Below are positions 36,651 through 45,451 of a stretch of 64,000 bases of DNA, one piece after another. The DNA comes from Phytohabitans maris (lineage in GTDB: Bacteria > Actinomycetota > Actinomycetes > Mycobacteriales > Micromonosporaceae). The stretch spans positions 62,001-126,000 of the forward strand of contig NZ_JAVHUY010000028.1 of NCBI RefSeq assembly GCF_031085175.1, given 5' to 3'. Positions within the stretch are counted from its first letter, which is position 1; the number at the start of each line of letters is the position of its first letter. The notes beneath the pieces were generated by a model that made no database searches, had not been told where the DNA came from, and saw only the letters and a list, made by a program, of their open reading frames with translations. A program made the translations under genes and the position numbers.

Positions 36651-37756
36651 GGTCTGGCCGCCGCGGGCTCGACCGGTTCCGGGTAGGTGTCCGGCGCGCT
36701 CGGGTCGAACACCTCGTTGGCCCAGAAGAGGGTGACCAGCTCGCCGTCCCCGACGTTGGTGATCGAGTGGGCCCACATCGTCGGCATGTCCACCGCGACC
36801 GGCCGGTCGCCGCCGACCCGGAACCGGACCACGTCGCGGTGCAGCACCCGGCGCAGCGCGATCTCCGCCTCGCCCCGCACCACCGCGAACCGCTCCACCT
36901 TGGCCAGGTGGAAGTGCTCGCCCCGGGTCACGCCCGGCCGGGTCGTGGAGCAGAACGTCTGCCCGCCGCCGCCGTGCACCTTGACCGACTCGACCAGCCC
37001 GCCGCGGGCGTCGACGTGGTGCGGCAGCGGCAGCGGGAAGCGGTCCGGGAAGCAGAACGAGCGGTACGTGTTGAACAGCCGCACGTCGAACCGGTCGGCC
37101 AGCACCGGGATCTCGCCGGCGCGGTAGAGCGCGTCGAAGCGGCTCAGCCGCTCGGCGAGGGCGCAGACCGTCCGGCGGCCGGACCGGTCCGCGCCGGTCT
37201 CCTCCCCGGAGCCGGTCAGCAGCAGGCGGGCGGCGTCGGTGGCGTGCAGCAGGTCCAGCTCGCGGTCCTGCTCGACGGTGGGGCGCTCGCCGGCGGCGAG
37301 CCGGGCGCAGAACGTGGCGACCACCGAGTTGTAGTGCGGGCGGCCGTGCTCGCCGAAGAGGTTGGGCAGGCGCAGGTCGACCAGCGCGGTACCGGTCCAC
37401 CGGGTCGCCTCGGCCAGGATCTCGGCGGCCCGCCGCTTGCCCTCGCCGTACGCGGTGCCGTTGCCGGCCTGGATCGAGTTGGCGAAGGCGACCGTCTTGG
37501 GCGGAGCCGGGCAGCGGCGCAGCGCGGCGGCGAGGGCCTCGGCCGGCTCGACGTTGCCGCGCAGCAGCCGCTCGGGCTCGGCCCGGTTCACGCCGGCCAG
37601 GTGCACCACGCGTTCCGCGCCGGAGAGCGTGGCGGCCAGCGCCTCCGGGTCGCCGTCGGTGCGTACCCCGACCACGTCGGACAGTCCCAGCGCGCGGGCC
37701 AGCACCCGTACGTGCCAGCCCAGGAACCCGTCCGCGCCGGTGACCACGATCCTCAT
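36647..37756 (-). CDS. capF: CapF-like NADPH-dependent reductase with cupin domain
   Basis: A 369-residue bifunctional protein, exactly the length of S. aureus CapF as I recall it. The N-terminal SDR domain starts IVVTGADGFLGWHV and has FANSIQAGNGTAYGEGKRRAAE. The C-terminal cupin (about 245-365) has HHVDARGGLVESVKV, TRPGVTRGEHFHLAKVERF and TMWAHSITNVGDGELVTLFW; the His and Glu residues would bind zinc. It would epimerise and reduce the CapE product on the way to UDP-L-FucNAc. ATGA and GTGA overlaps join it to capE and the transferase. Confidence 0.9.
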   Translation of the reverse strand: MRIVVTGADGFLGWHVRVLARALGLSDVVGVRTDGDPEALAATLSGAERVVHLAGVNRAEPERLLRGNVEPAEALAAALRRCPAPPKTVAFANSIQAGNGTAYGEGKRRAAEILAEATRWTGTALVDLRLPNLFGEHGRPHYNSVVATFCARLAAGERPTVEQDRELDLLHATDAARLLLTGSGEETGADRSGRRTVCALAERLSRFDALYRAGEIPVLADRFDVRLFNTYRSFCFPDRFPLPLPHHVDARGGLVESVKVHGGGGQTFCSTTRPGVTRGEHFHLAKVERFAVVRGEAEIALRRVLHRDVVRFRVGGDRPVAVDMPTMWAHSITNVGDGELVTLFWANEVFDPSAPDTYPEPVEPAAARP

Positions 37757-38784
37757 GACGACGCCGCCGCGGCGGCCAGTTCGGCCCGGATCTCGGGGAG
37801 CGTGAGCAGCAGCGAGCGGACCTCGGGCACGCCGAGCCGGTGGGCGTTGTCGGAGGTGTAGTCGTGCACGCCGTCCACCCGCGCCTGGCCCTCGTCGACG
37901 TAGAGCGCGTAGTTGAGGTCGCGGGCGTCCAGCGGGATCCGGAAGTAGTCGCCGCGGTCCTCCGCGCGGGCCATCTCCTCCCGGCTCACCAGCGTCTCGT
38001 AGAGCTTCTCGCCGTGCCGTACGCCGAGCAGGTCCAGCTTCGCCGGTGCGTCGAAGATCTCGCTGACCGCCGTGGCGAGGTCGCCGACGGTGCAGGCGCT
38101 CGCCTTGCGGACGAACAGGTCGCCCGGCCGGGCGTGCAGGAACGCGTGCTCGACCAGGCGCACCGAGTCGTCCAGCGACATCATGAAGCGGGTCATCCGG
38201 GGGTCGGTGACGGTCAGCGGGCGGCTGGCGCGGACCTGCTCGACGAAGAGCGGGATCACCGAGCCGCGCGAGTACATCACGTTGCCGTACCGGACGCACG
38301 AGACGACGGTGGAGGTGCCCTCCGCGCGGGCGTGCGCGTGGGCCACCTTCTCCATCAGCGCCTTGGTCATCCCCATCGCGTTGACCGGGTAGACGGCCTT
38401 GTCGGTGCTGAGCAGGACCACCGCGGCGACGCCGGCCCGCTCGCTGGCCTCCACGACGTTGGCGCTGCCGAGCGCGTTGGTGCGGATGGCCTCCAGCGGG
38501 AAGAACTCGCAGGACGGCACCTGCTTGAGCGCGGCGGCGTGGAACACGTAGTCGACGCCGCGGGTCGCCCGGGCCACGGAGTCGGGGTCCCGTACGTCGC
38601 CGACGTGGAACCGCAGGCGGTCGTCGCGCAGCCGGAGCCGCATCGCTTCCTGCTTCGCCTCGTCGCGGCTGAAGACCCGGACCTGGGCGGCGCCCGCCGC
38701 GAGCAGCCGGGCCACCATCGTCTGTCCAAAGGAGCCGGTGCCCCCGGTGATCAAGAAATTGCGATCGGCAAGCACAAGCGTCAC
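37753..38784 (-). CDS. capE: CapE-like UDP-GlcNAc 4,6-dehydratase / 5-epimerase
   Basis: A 343-residue SDR enzyme of the CapE/FnlA type. The cofactor loop is ITGGTGSFGQTMVARLL; FHAAALKQVPSCEFFP and STDKAVYPVNAMGMTKALMEK are the family motifs. The usual YxxxK site reads MGMTK, with Met at the Tyr position, a substitution I recall as normal for CapE. FRIPLDARDLNYALY near residue 280 is diagnostic. It starts a six-gene minus-strand operon (capE, capF, GT4, epimerase, polymerase, flippase) built to make and assemble an L-FucNAc-containing unit. Confidence 0.9.
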   Translation of the reverse strand: MTLVLADRNFLITGGTGSFGQTMVARLLAAGAAQVRVFSRDEAKQEAMRLRLRDDRLRFHVGDVRDPDSVARATRGVDYVFHAAALKQVPSCEFFPLEAIRTNALGSANVVEASERAGVAAVVLLSTDKAVYPVNAMGMTKALMEKVAHAHARAEGTSTVVSCVRYGNVMYSRGSVIPLFVEQVRASRPLTVTDPRMTRFMMSLDDSVRLVEHAFLHARPGDLFVRKASACTVGDLATAVSEIFDAPAKLDLLGVRHGEKLYETLVSREEMARAEDRGDYFRIPLDARDLNYALYVDEGQARVDGVHDYTSDNAHRLGVPEVRSLLLTLPEIRAELAAAAASS

Positions 38785-39038
38785 GTCCTCTCATCTGCGA
38801 CGGCGAATCGACAGCCGCGCAAACCGCTTCCCCCGGCAGAGCTAAACACAGAAAAGGTTATGAAACAGACATTCTTTGTAAGTCGGCGTGCCAGTTTGAG
38901 GTGATTGCTGGCGTGGAGGTGAATCGCGGAGAACATGCCGTTATTCGCGTCATCCCACCGGGCGACAGCCGTGGAGAAAGTGGAACAAAACCGCATTACG
39001 GACATCGGGGGTACGTGAATGTGGGGGCAGCCGCGCCT
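38785..39038. promoter_or_regulatory. Divergent promoter region between capE and the third flippase
   Basis: 254 bp, AT-rich around 38840-38900, with runs such as GAAAAGGTTATGAAACAG. This is the most AT-rich gap inside the polysaccharide locus and must drive two operons in opposite directions. I cannot fix -10 and -35 boxes with confidence. An open frame to 38901 exists ahead of the flippase but looks like leader sequence. Confidence 0.45.
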
Positions 39039-40361
39039 ATGACGGCACCGTCGACGCTCTCGCCCGCCGTCGGCCGCACCACGCGGGCGATGGCCGCCGG
39101 GCGGGACGCGGGCTGGCTCCTGCTGGGCAACGCCGCCGCGGCGGCCACCCAGTGGGCCGTGATCGTGATGCTCGCCCGGCTGGGCGGGCCGGACGTCGTC
39201 GGCCGGTACGCCATCGGGCTGGCCGTCAGCGCCCCGCTGATCCTGCTCGCCGGCCTGGCGCTGCGCACGGTCCAGGTCACCGACGCGCGGTCCCGCTACC
39301 GGTTCGGCGACTACCTGCGGCTGCGGCTGGCCGGCGCGGCGGTCGCCCTCTGCGGCATCGCCGCGGTCGCGATGGTGTTCGACGCCGGTACCGCCGCCGT
39401 GGTGATCCTGGTCGGCGCGGCCAAGGCCCTCGACGCCGTCGGCGACATCTTCTGCGGGCTGTTCCAGCGGCACGGGCGCATGCGCGACATCGCCGTGTCG
39501 ATGACCGTGAACGGCGCCGCGACGCTCGTCGCGATGACCGCGCTGCTGTACCTGACCGGCAGCGCCGTCTGGGCCGTCGTCGGCTCGGTCGCCGCCTCCG
39601 CGCTCGCCTCGCTCGGGTACTGCGTGCCGGCCTCCCGGCGGCTGCGGACCGGAGCGGCGCCGGACGGCGGGCCCGCGACCCGGCTCTCCACGATGGTCGG
39701 CCTGGCCGGGGTGGCACTCCCGCTGGGGCTGGCCGGGACCGTGACCTCGGTGGCGGCGAACCTGCCCCGGTACGTGGTCGAGGACCAGCTCGGCATGACC
39801 GCCCTGGGCATCTTCGCCGCCCTCGGGTACGTCGCGCTCGGCGTGAACCTGGTCTGCGGCGCCGCGGCCCAGGCGATCCTGCCCCGCCTGACCCGGATGT
39901 ACGCCGACGGCCAGATCGAGCGGCTGCGCGTGCTGTCGCACCGGCTGGTGCTGCTCTGCGTGCTCCTGGCCGTCCTGGCCGTACCGGCCACGGCACTGGT
40001 CGGGCGCCCGCTGCTGCGCCTGCTCTACGGCGCCGAGTACGCCGAGTACGCCGGCATCCTGGTCGTCCTGCTGCCCGCGGTGGCGCTCGCCTCCGCCGCG
40101 TACTTCCTGGACGCGGCGCTGTCGGCGGCGCGCTGCTTCGGCAACCAGCTGGCCGCCGCCGTCACGGTGACCGCGGCCGCCCTCGCGGCGGCGCTGCTCA
40201 TCCCGGCGTACGGCCTGGCCGGCGCGGCCTGGGCCGTCGCCATACCCGCGTTCGTGCAATGTGGACTGAAGACCGCCCTGCTGCGCCGCGTGCTGCGCAA
40301 GCGCGCCGCGACCGCGCCCGCCACGCCGTGGCCGGCGAGCGACGGGGGGTCCGGACCGTGA
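39039..40361 (+). CDS. Wzx-like flippase (third of three)
   Basis: A 440-residue MOP-type flippase with about 12-14 helices: LGNAAAAATQWAVIVMLARLGGPDVVGRYAIG is the first-helix signature, and RYVVEDQLGMTALGIFAALGYVALGV lies in the middle. It would export a lipid-linked oligosaccharide. The ATG at 39039 removes a non-conserved leader; GTG 39015 in the same frame is possible. The stop overlaps the DUF4012 gene GTG by 4 bp, pairing a flippase with an exported protein rather than with transferases. Confidence 0.8.
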   Translation: MTAPSTLSPAVGRTTRAMAAGRDAGWLLLGNAAAAATQWAVIVMLARLGGPDVVGRYAIGLAVSAPLILLAGLALRTVQVTDARSRYRFGDYLRLRLAGAAVALCGIAAVAMVFDAGTAAVVILVGAAKALDAVGDIFCGLFQRHGRMRDIAVSMTVNGAATLVAMTALLYLTGSAVWAVVGSVAASALASLGYCVPASRRLRTGAAPDGGPATRLSTMVGLAGVALPLGLAGTVTSVAANLPRYVVEDQLGMTALGIFAALGYVALGVNLVCGAAAQAILPRLTRMYADGQIERLRVLSHRLVLLCVLLAVLAVPATALVGRPLLRLLYGAEYAEYAGILVVLLPAVALASAAYFLDAALSAARCFGNQLAAAVTVTAAALAAALLIPAYGLAGAAWAVAIPAFVQCGLKTALLRRVLRKRAATAPATPWPASDGGSGP

Positions 40362-42154
40362 GCGGCGCCCACGTACGCCGCCGGCGGGGACCGTGGGTCC
40401 GGCGGCTGGTCCTCGCCCTGGCCTGCCTCGTGCTGCTCGGCGCGGCCTGGACCGGGGCACGGGCCGCGGGGGCCAGGGGAGACCTGGCCCAGGCCTCCCG
40501 CCTCGTCGCACAGCTCGAACGCGAGGCGCGCGGCGGCGACATCGCCGCGGCCCGGCGGACCCTGACCGCGCTGCGCGCCGAGACCCGGGCCGCCCGGATC
40601 CGGACCACCGGCCCGGACTGGTGGCTGGCCCGGCGGGCACCCGTCGCCGGGCCGAGCGCCACCGCGGCGCAGACGCTGGTCCAGGCCCTCGACGACGTGG
40701 CCCGGCACGGTCTGCCCGCACTGCTCGACGCCGCCGGCGGGATCGACCTGAGCACCGTCGTACCCCGGGGCGGCCGGATGGACCTGACCGCCGTCGCCGC
40801 GGCGGCACCCGCGCTCGCCGGCGCGGACGCCCAGCTGCGCGCGGTACTCGGGCGGGTCGCCGCGATCGAGGTCGACGGCCTGGTACCGCAGGTGCGCGCG
40901 GCGGTGACCGCGTTCCGCGAGGGCCTGGACCGCCTCGTCTCGCTGACCGGCGCGGCCGTGCGCGCCGCGACGCTGCTGCCGTCCCTGCTCGGTGCCGACC
41001 GGCCGCGCACCTACCTGATGCTCGTGCAGAACCTCGCCGAGCTGCGCGCCACCGGCGGCATGGCCGGCGCGTTCGCCGTCCTGCGGGCCGACCGCGGCCA
41101 GCTGCGGATCGTCCGCCAGGGAGCGGCCGCGACCGACCTGAAGGCGTTCACCGAGCCGGTCCTGCCGCTCGCACCGGCGATGCGGCTGCTCTACACCGAC
41201 CGGCTCGGCACCTATCCGGCCAACGTCAACCTGACCCCGCACTTCCCGACCGCCGCCGCGCTCGCCCGCGAGATGTACCGCCGCCGGTACGGGCAGACGG
41301 TCGACGGGGTCCTGGCGGTGGACCCGGTCGCGCTCTCCTACCTGCTGCGCGCCACCGGCCCGGTGCGGGTACCCGGCGGCCGGTCGCTGACCGCCGACGG
41401 CGCGGTCGCCACCCTGCTGTCCGACGTGTACCTGCGCGCCCAGGACGCCGGCGCCGAGGACCGGTACTTCGCCAACGCCGCACGGGCGGTCTTCGACGCG
41501 CTCGGCGGCGCCGCGGTCCACCCCCGGACCGCGCTGGACATGTTCGCCCGCGCCGCCCGGGAACGGCGGATCCTGCTCTGGACCGCGGACCCGCGCGAAC
41601 GGGCCGCGATCGCCGGGACCGTGCTGGAAGGCGCGCTGCCGGAGCGGGACGGGGAGCGGCCGACGGTCGGCGTGTTCCTCAACGACGGCAGCGGCGCCAA
41701 GCTCGGCTACTACCTGCGGCCCGCCGCCGACCTGCGGGTCACCGGCTGCCGCCCGGACGGCCGGCTGGAACTGGCCGTGCGGGTCACGCTGAGCTCCACG
41801 GCGCCCCGCTCCGGCCTGCCCCGCTCCGTGCTCGGGCTCGGCCTGGCCGGCGACCCGTACACCGTCCGTACCAACGTGATGGTCTTCTCGCCCGCTCAGG
41901 GCGCGATCGTCACGGCGCGGATGGACGGCGCCGCCGCGGCCCTGGGCACCGGCGCCGAGCGGGCCCGCGCGGTCGGCGTGATCACGGTGGACGTGCCGCC
42001 CGGCGCCAGCCGGACGGTCGAGATGACGCTGCTGACCGCGCCCATGCCGCGCGGATCACGGGTCGCCCCGCGGCCCGACTTGTGGCTGACTCCCACAGCC
42101 ACCGCCTGGCGGACGAGTGTCGGACCAGACCACGTCTGTGGGCGGCCGCGCTAG
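40358..42154 (+). CDS. DUF4012 domain protein, membrane-anchored
   Basis: A 598-residue protein with a basic N-terminus and one transmembrane helix (about 16-36, LVLALACLVLLGAAWTGARA); the rest is extracytoplasmic. The DUF4012 core includes RTYLMLVQNLAELRATGGMAGAFAVL, GVLAVDPVALSYLLRATGPV and VGVFLNDGSGAKLGYYL. The domain is frequent in actinobacterial polysaccharide loci and its biochemical role is unknown. The layout, a single helix and a large outer domain, resembles LCP ligases, and no LCP gene is present in this locus, so attachment or processing of the glycan is a plausible role; that is inference. Confidence 0.85.
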   Translation: MSGAHVRRRRGPWVRRLVLALACLVLLGAAWTGARAAGARGDLAQASRLVAQLEREARGGDIAAARRTLTALRAETRAARIRTTGPDWWLARRAPVAGPSATAAQTLVQALDDVARHGLPALLDAAGGIDLSTVVPRGGRMDLTAVAAAAPALAGADAQLRAVLGRVAAIEVDGLVPQVRAAVTAFREGLDRLVSLTGAAVRAATLLPSLLGADRPRTYLMLVQNLAELRATGGMAGAFAVLRADRGQLRIVRQGAAATDLKAFTEPVLPLAPAMRLLYTDRLGTYPANVNLTPHFPTAAALAREMYRRRYGQTVDGVLAVDPVALSYLLRATGPVRVPGGRSLTADGAVATLLSDVYLRAQDAGAEDRYFANAARAVFDALGGAAVHPRTALDMFARAARERRILLWTADPRERAAIAGTVLEGALPERDGERPTVGVFLNDGSGAKLGYYLRPAADLRVTGCRPDGRLELAVRVTLSSTAPRSGLPRSVLGLGLAGDPYTVRTNVMVFSPAQGAIVTARMDGAAAALGTGAERARAVGVITVDVPPGASRTVEMTLLTAPMPRGSRVAPRPDLWLTPTATAWRTSVGPDHVCGRPR

Positions 42155-42197
42155 CGGCCGCCGACCAGCTGCTCAAGACAGCTAGAGGAGGAAGGAA

Positions 42198-42767
42198 ATG
42201 AGGATCAGCAGAATTGCGATCCCCGTCGTGGCAGCGGTGTGCATGCTGTCGGCGGCCGTCCCGGCCGCCGCGCAGCCCTACCCACCGTCGTCACCGTCAC
42301 TGGTGGTCTCGTCGGCGACCGTGTTCGCCGGCGAGGAGGTCGAGCTGACCGGACAGGGGTTCGGCGCCAACGAGGAGGTGGTCATCGACGTCAACTTCGG
42401 TGGCACCGGCGGCTCCGGCGGTGGCGGGGCGGTCGAGGCGGCACCCGTGGCCGAGGTACCGGCCGAGGTCGTGTCGCAGCGCCGCGCCCAGACCGTCACG
42501 GCCGATGGCCTCGGCGCCTTCACCACCACGGTGCGGCTCAACCAGGTCGGTACCGCGGTCATCACGGCCACCGGTTCGTCGACCGGGCGGACCGCGTCGG
42601 TCACGGTGACCGTGCTCGAACCCGGCACCATGCTGCCGGTCACGAGTACCAGCCGGTTCAACCTGACCACGATGGTCATCGCCGGCGGGGCGGCGCTGGC
42701 GCTCGGCGCGGTCCTGGTACTGCTCTCCGTGCTCCGGCGGCGCCGCATATCCGGCGCGCAGGTGTAG
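42198..42767 (+). CDS. Surface Ig-like protein with LPVTS sorting-type tail
   Basis: A 189-residue exported protein. A signal peptide (about 1-25, ending VPAAAQ) precedes an Ig-like/TIG-type beta domain (about 34-140; VFAGEEVELTGQGFGANEEVVI), interrupted by a Gly-rich loop (about 68-78). The C-terminus has MLPVTS (residues 145-150), a hydrophobic helix (about 157-178) and RRRR, the layout of a sortase substrate. The motif departs from LPXTG at the last residue (Ser for Gly). AGGAGG at 42185-42190 fixes the ATG. It follows DUF4012 by 43 bp and a strong terminator ends the operon. Confidence 0.7.
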   Translation: MRISRIAIPVVAAVCMLSAAVPAAAQPYPPSSPSLVVSSATVFAGEEVELTGQGFGANEEVVIDVNFGGTGGSGGGGAVEAAPVAEVPAEVVSQRRAQTVTADGLGAFTTTVRLNQVGTAVITATGSSTGRTASVTVTVLEPGTMLPVTSTSRFNLTTMVIAGGAALALGAVLVLLSVLRRRRISGAQV

Positions 42768-42785
42768 CCGTACGACCGGATAGCG

Positions 42786-42818
42786 ACCGGGCCCCGGGAC
42801 GACGTCCCGGGGCCCGGT
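42786..42818. terminator. Bidirectional hairpin terminator
   Basis: A perfect 15-bp stem with a 3-nt loop, ACCGGGCCCCGGGAC and its complement, lies between the stop of the LPVTS protein gene (plus) and the stop of the dehydrogenase gene (minus). TTT follows on the plus strand. It can serve both operons. Confidence 0.85.
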
Positions 42819-42835
42819 TTCTGGTTACGCCGGCG

Positions 42836-44098
42836 TCACAGCACTTCGACGTTGCGCCCCGGCGGCAGCAGGTTGCGGGTGTCGAAGACCAGCGCCGCCT
42901 CGTCCAGCAGCTGGTAGTCCACGCCGTCGTGGTCGGTGAGCAGCACCACCGCGTCGGCGGCGCGCACCTGGGCGGCGTCGAGCGGCACGAGCGAGACGAA
43001 CGGCGGCGCCTGCTCCGGGTCGACCATCGGGTCCACCACGCGCAGCTCGGCGCCGAGCCAGGCCAGGCGCTCGGCCACCCGTACCGCCGGCGACTCGCGG
43101 CAGTCGCTGCTGTTCTTCTTGTACGCCAGCCCGAGCAGCAGGATCCGCGCCCCCCGTACCGCCTTGCCGCGCCGGTTCAGCGCCTGGGTCAGCCGGTCGG
43201 CGACGTAGTGCGGCATCTGGTTGTTGATGTCGTTGGCCAGCTCGACGAAGCGGAACGAGGTGCCGAGCGAGCGCTTGACCTCCCAGGACAGGTACGACGG
43301 GTCCACCGGCAGGCAGTGCCCGCCGACCCCGGGCCCGGGCGTGAACCGCAGGTAACCGAACGGCTTGGTGGACGCCGCGTCGATCGCCTCCCAGACGTCG
43401 ACGCCGAGCCGGTGCGCGGCGACCGCGAGCTCGTTGACCAGCGCGATGTTCACGTGCCGGAACGTGTTCTCCAGCAGCTTGGTCATCTCCGCCTCGCGGG
43501 TGCCGCGCACCGGGATGGTCTTGTCCACCAGCGTGTCGTAGAACCGCTGGACCTTCTCCCGGGACCGGCCGTCGATGCCGGACACGACCTTGGGGGTGGT
43601 GACGAACGACCACTGCTGGTTGCCCGGGTCGATCCGCTCCGGGCTGTACCCGAGCCGGAAGTCGTGCCCGGCGCGCAGCCCGCTGCCCGCCTCCAGCAGC
43701 GGCCGCACGATCTCCTCGGTCGTACCGGGATAGGTGGTCGACTCCAGGATCACCGTGGCGCCGGCGGTGAGGAACGGGGCGAGCGCCGTCACGGACCGCT
43801 CGACGAACCGAAGGTCCGGCGCGCCGTCGGTCAGCGGGGTCGGCACGGTGATCACCGCGTAGTCGAAGCCGGCGGCGTCCCGGTAGTCGGCGCTGGGCCG
43901 GTAGCGGCCGCTGGCCAGCGCCGCGGCGAGCGTCGCGCTCTCCACGTCCTCCACATAGGACCTGCCGGCCCGCAGGCGGGTCGACCGCCGCGGGTCGGTG
44001 TCCAGACCGACGACCCGGTATCCGACCTCGACCGCCCGCATGGCCAGCGGAAGGCCCACGTAACCCTGCCCGACAACCACCACTGTCTCATCGGTCAT
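42836..44098 (-). CDS. Nucleotide-sugar 6-dehydrogenase (UDP-Glc/GlcNAc/ManNAc type)
   Basis: A 420-residue NAD-dependent oxidoreductase that turns a UDP-hexose into the uronic acid. The NAD loop is VVVGQGYVGLPLAMRAVE, followed by ESTTYPGTTEEIV and GYSPERIDPGN. The catalytic Cys lies in GPGVGGHCLPVDP (about residue 262), and the C-terminal domain has LLGLAYKKNSSDCRESPA. SPERIDPGN and the length favour the WecC/WbpA group over UDP-glucose dehydrogenases, but the substrate is not certain. It ends the minus-strand operon that includes the bacillosamine genes. Confidence 0.88.
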   Translation of the reverse strand: MTDETVVVVGQGYVGLPLAMRAVEVGYRVVGLDTDPRRSTRLRAGRSYVEDVESATLAAALASGRYRPSADYRDAAGFDYAVITVPTPLTDGAPDLRFVERSVTALAPFLTAGATVILESTTYPGTTEEIVRPLLEAGSGLRAGHDFRLGYSPERIDPGNQQWSFVTTPKVVSGIDGRSREKVQRFYDTLVDKTIPVRGTREAEMTKLLENTFRHVNIALVNELAVAAHRLGVDVWEAIDAASTKPFGYLRFTPGPGVGGHCLPVDPSYLSWEVKRSLGTSFRFVELANDINNQMPHYVADRLTQALNRRGKAVRGARILLLGLAYKKNSSDCRESPAVRVAERLAWLGAELRVVDPMVDPEQAPPFVSLVPLDAAQVRAADAVVLLTDHDGVDYQLLDEAALVFDTRNLLPPGRNVEVL

Positions 44099-44137
44099 GT
44101 GCTCTTTCTTTCTCTCGTACGTCCGATGTGGACAAGG

Positions 44138-45451
44138 TCAGCGGCGCGGTCGGGACCGGGTGAGCCGGGTCGGCAGGCGCCCCGCGGCGGCCCGCTCGAT
44201 CACGTCCGCGACCTCGGTCGCCGCCCGGCGGCGGTCGAAGTGGTACACCATCCGCTCGCGGGCCCGGTCGCGCCGGGCGGCCAGCCGGCCCCGGCGGAAC
44301 TCGTCGTGCGCGGCGTCCAGCGCGATGCTGAGCATCTCGGCGTCGCCGGCCGGCACCAGCCAGCCCGTGGTGACGTCGATCGTCTCCGGCAGCCCGCCGG
44401 CGTCGCTGACGATGCAGGGCACGCCCATCGCGCTCGCCTCCAGGGCGGCGCCGTGGTTCTCCGACAGCGACGGGCTGACGCTGACGTCCGCGGCGGCGTA
44501 GTAGGGCCGTACGTCCGGCACCGAGGGGAGCCAGGAGATGGCCGGGTCGCCGTCCAGGCCGTAGCGCCGGACCAGCTCCAGCCGGTACCGCTCGGCGGCC
44601 GGGTCGAAGCCGGAGCCGACCAGCAGCAGCCGGGAGCGGGGGTTCTGGGCGTGGAACGCGCGCCAGGCGTCGAGCAGCACGGCGTGCCCCTTGATCCCCT
44701 GCGCGCGGTGCGCCAGGCGCTTGGGCGCGTAGACGTACGCCACCATGACGGCCAGGAACATGTCCCGGTCCACGCCGAGATCCGCGCGGACGGCGGCCCG
44801 CGTCCCCGGCGGGAGCGGGGCGAACGACTCGACGTCCACCCCGTAGGGCACCGCCGGCGTACGCGAGCGCGGCCGGCCCAGCCGCCGGTAGAGCTTCGCG
44901 GTGTGGTCGCTGCCGCAGATGGTGACGGTGTCGAGGCGGACCAGCGCGCGCTCGGCGATCCGGACCAGCCGGGACTCCAGCGGCAGCGGCCCGGCCACCA
45001 TGTGCGCCCGGCACAGCCCCATGCCGGCGGTGGCGAGGCGGGCGGCCAGCGCCGACGCGTACAGGTGGTAGTGGATGACGTCGGGGCGCAGGTCACGCAG
45101 CTGCCGGCGGAGCCCGAGCAGGCCGCGCAGCGTCCGGAGCGTGGGCCAGAACCGGAAGCCGAACGGGGAGTCGACCACCCGTACGCCGCGCGCCGTCAAC
45201 GCCTCCCGCAGCCGCCCCTCGGCCGGCGGCAGGACCGCGATCACCTCGTGGCCGCGGGAGCGCAGCTCGTCGACGTGCGGCACCGTCCACAGGCCGCCCT
45301 CGCTGGTCTTGAGCACGAGGGCGATACGCAGCCGCCGGGTCTCGCCCGGCTCGCCCGCGGTGACGGTCTCGGTCTCGATCGTGGTCGTGGTCGCCTCGCT
45401 CGGCGCGGTCACCAGGGCTGCTCCCTCGGATTGGACGATCGGTGGGGTCAT
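44138..45451 (-). CDS. GT4-type glycosyltransferase
   Basis: A 437-residue GT-B enzyme with about 40 extra N-terminal residues rich in Thr and Glu before the fold starts at LRIALVLKTSEGGLWTVPHVDEL. PFGFRFWPTLRTLRGL recalls PglA-type transferases that act on bacillosamine carriers. The donor site has LLLVGSGFDP and VSPSLSENHGAALEASAMGVPCIV. Placed directly after pglD- and pglC-like genes with an ATGA overlap, it is a good candidate for adding the second sugar to diNAc-bacillosamine; this is inference. Confidence 0.83.
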   Translation of the reverse strand: MTPPIVQSEGAALVTAPSEATTTTIETETVTAGEPGETRRLRIALVLKTSEGGLWTVPHVDELRSRGHEVIAVLPPAEGRLREALTARGVRVVDSPFGFRFWPTLRTLRGLLGLRRQLRDLRPDVIHYHLYASALAARLATAGMGLCRAHMVAGPLPLESRLVRIAERALVRLDTVTICGSDHTAKLYRRLGRPRSRTPAVPYGVDVESFAPLPPGTRAAVRADLGVDRDMFLAVMVAYVYAPKRLAHRAQGIKGHAVLLDAWRAFHAQNPRSRLLLVGSGFDPAAERYRLELVRRYGLDGDPAISWLPSVPDVRPYYAAADVSVSPSLSENHGAALEASAMGVPCIVSDAGGLPETIDVTTGWLVPAGDAEMLSIALDAAHDEFRRGRLAARRDRARERMVYHFDRRRAATEVADVIERAAAGRLPTRLTRSRPRR

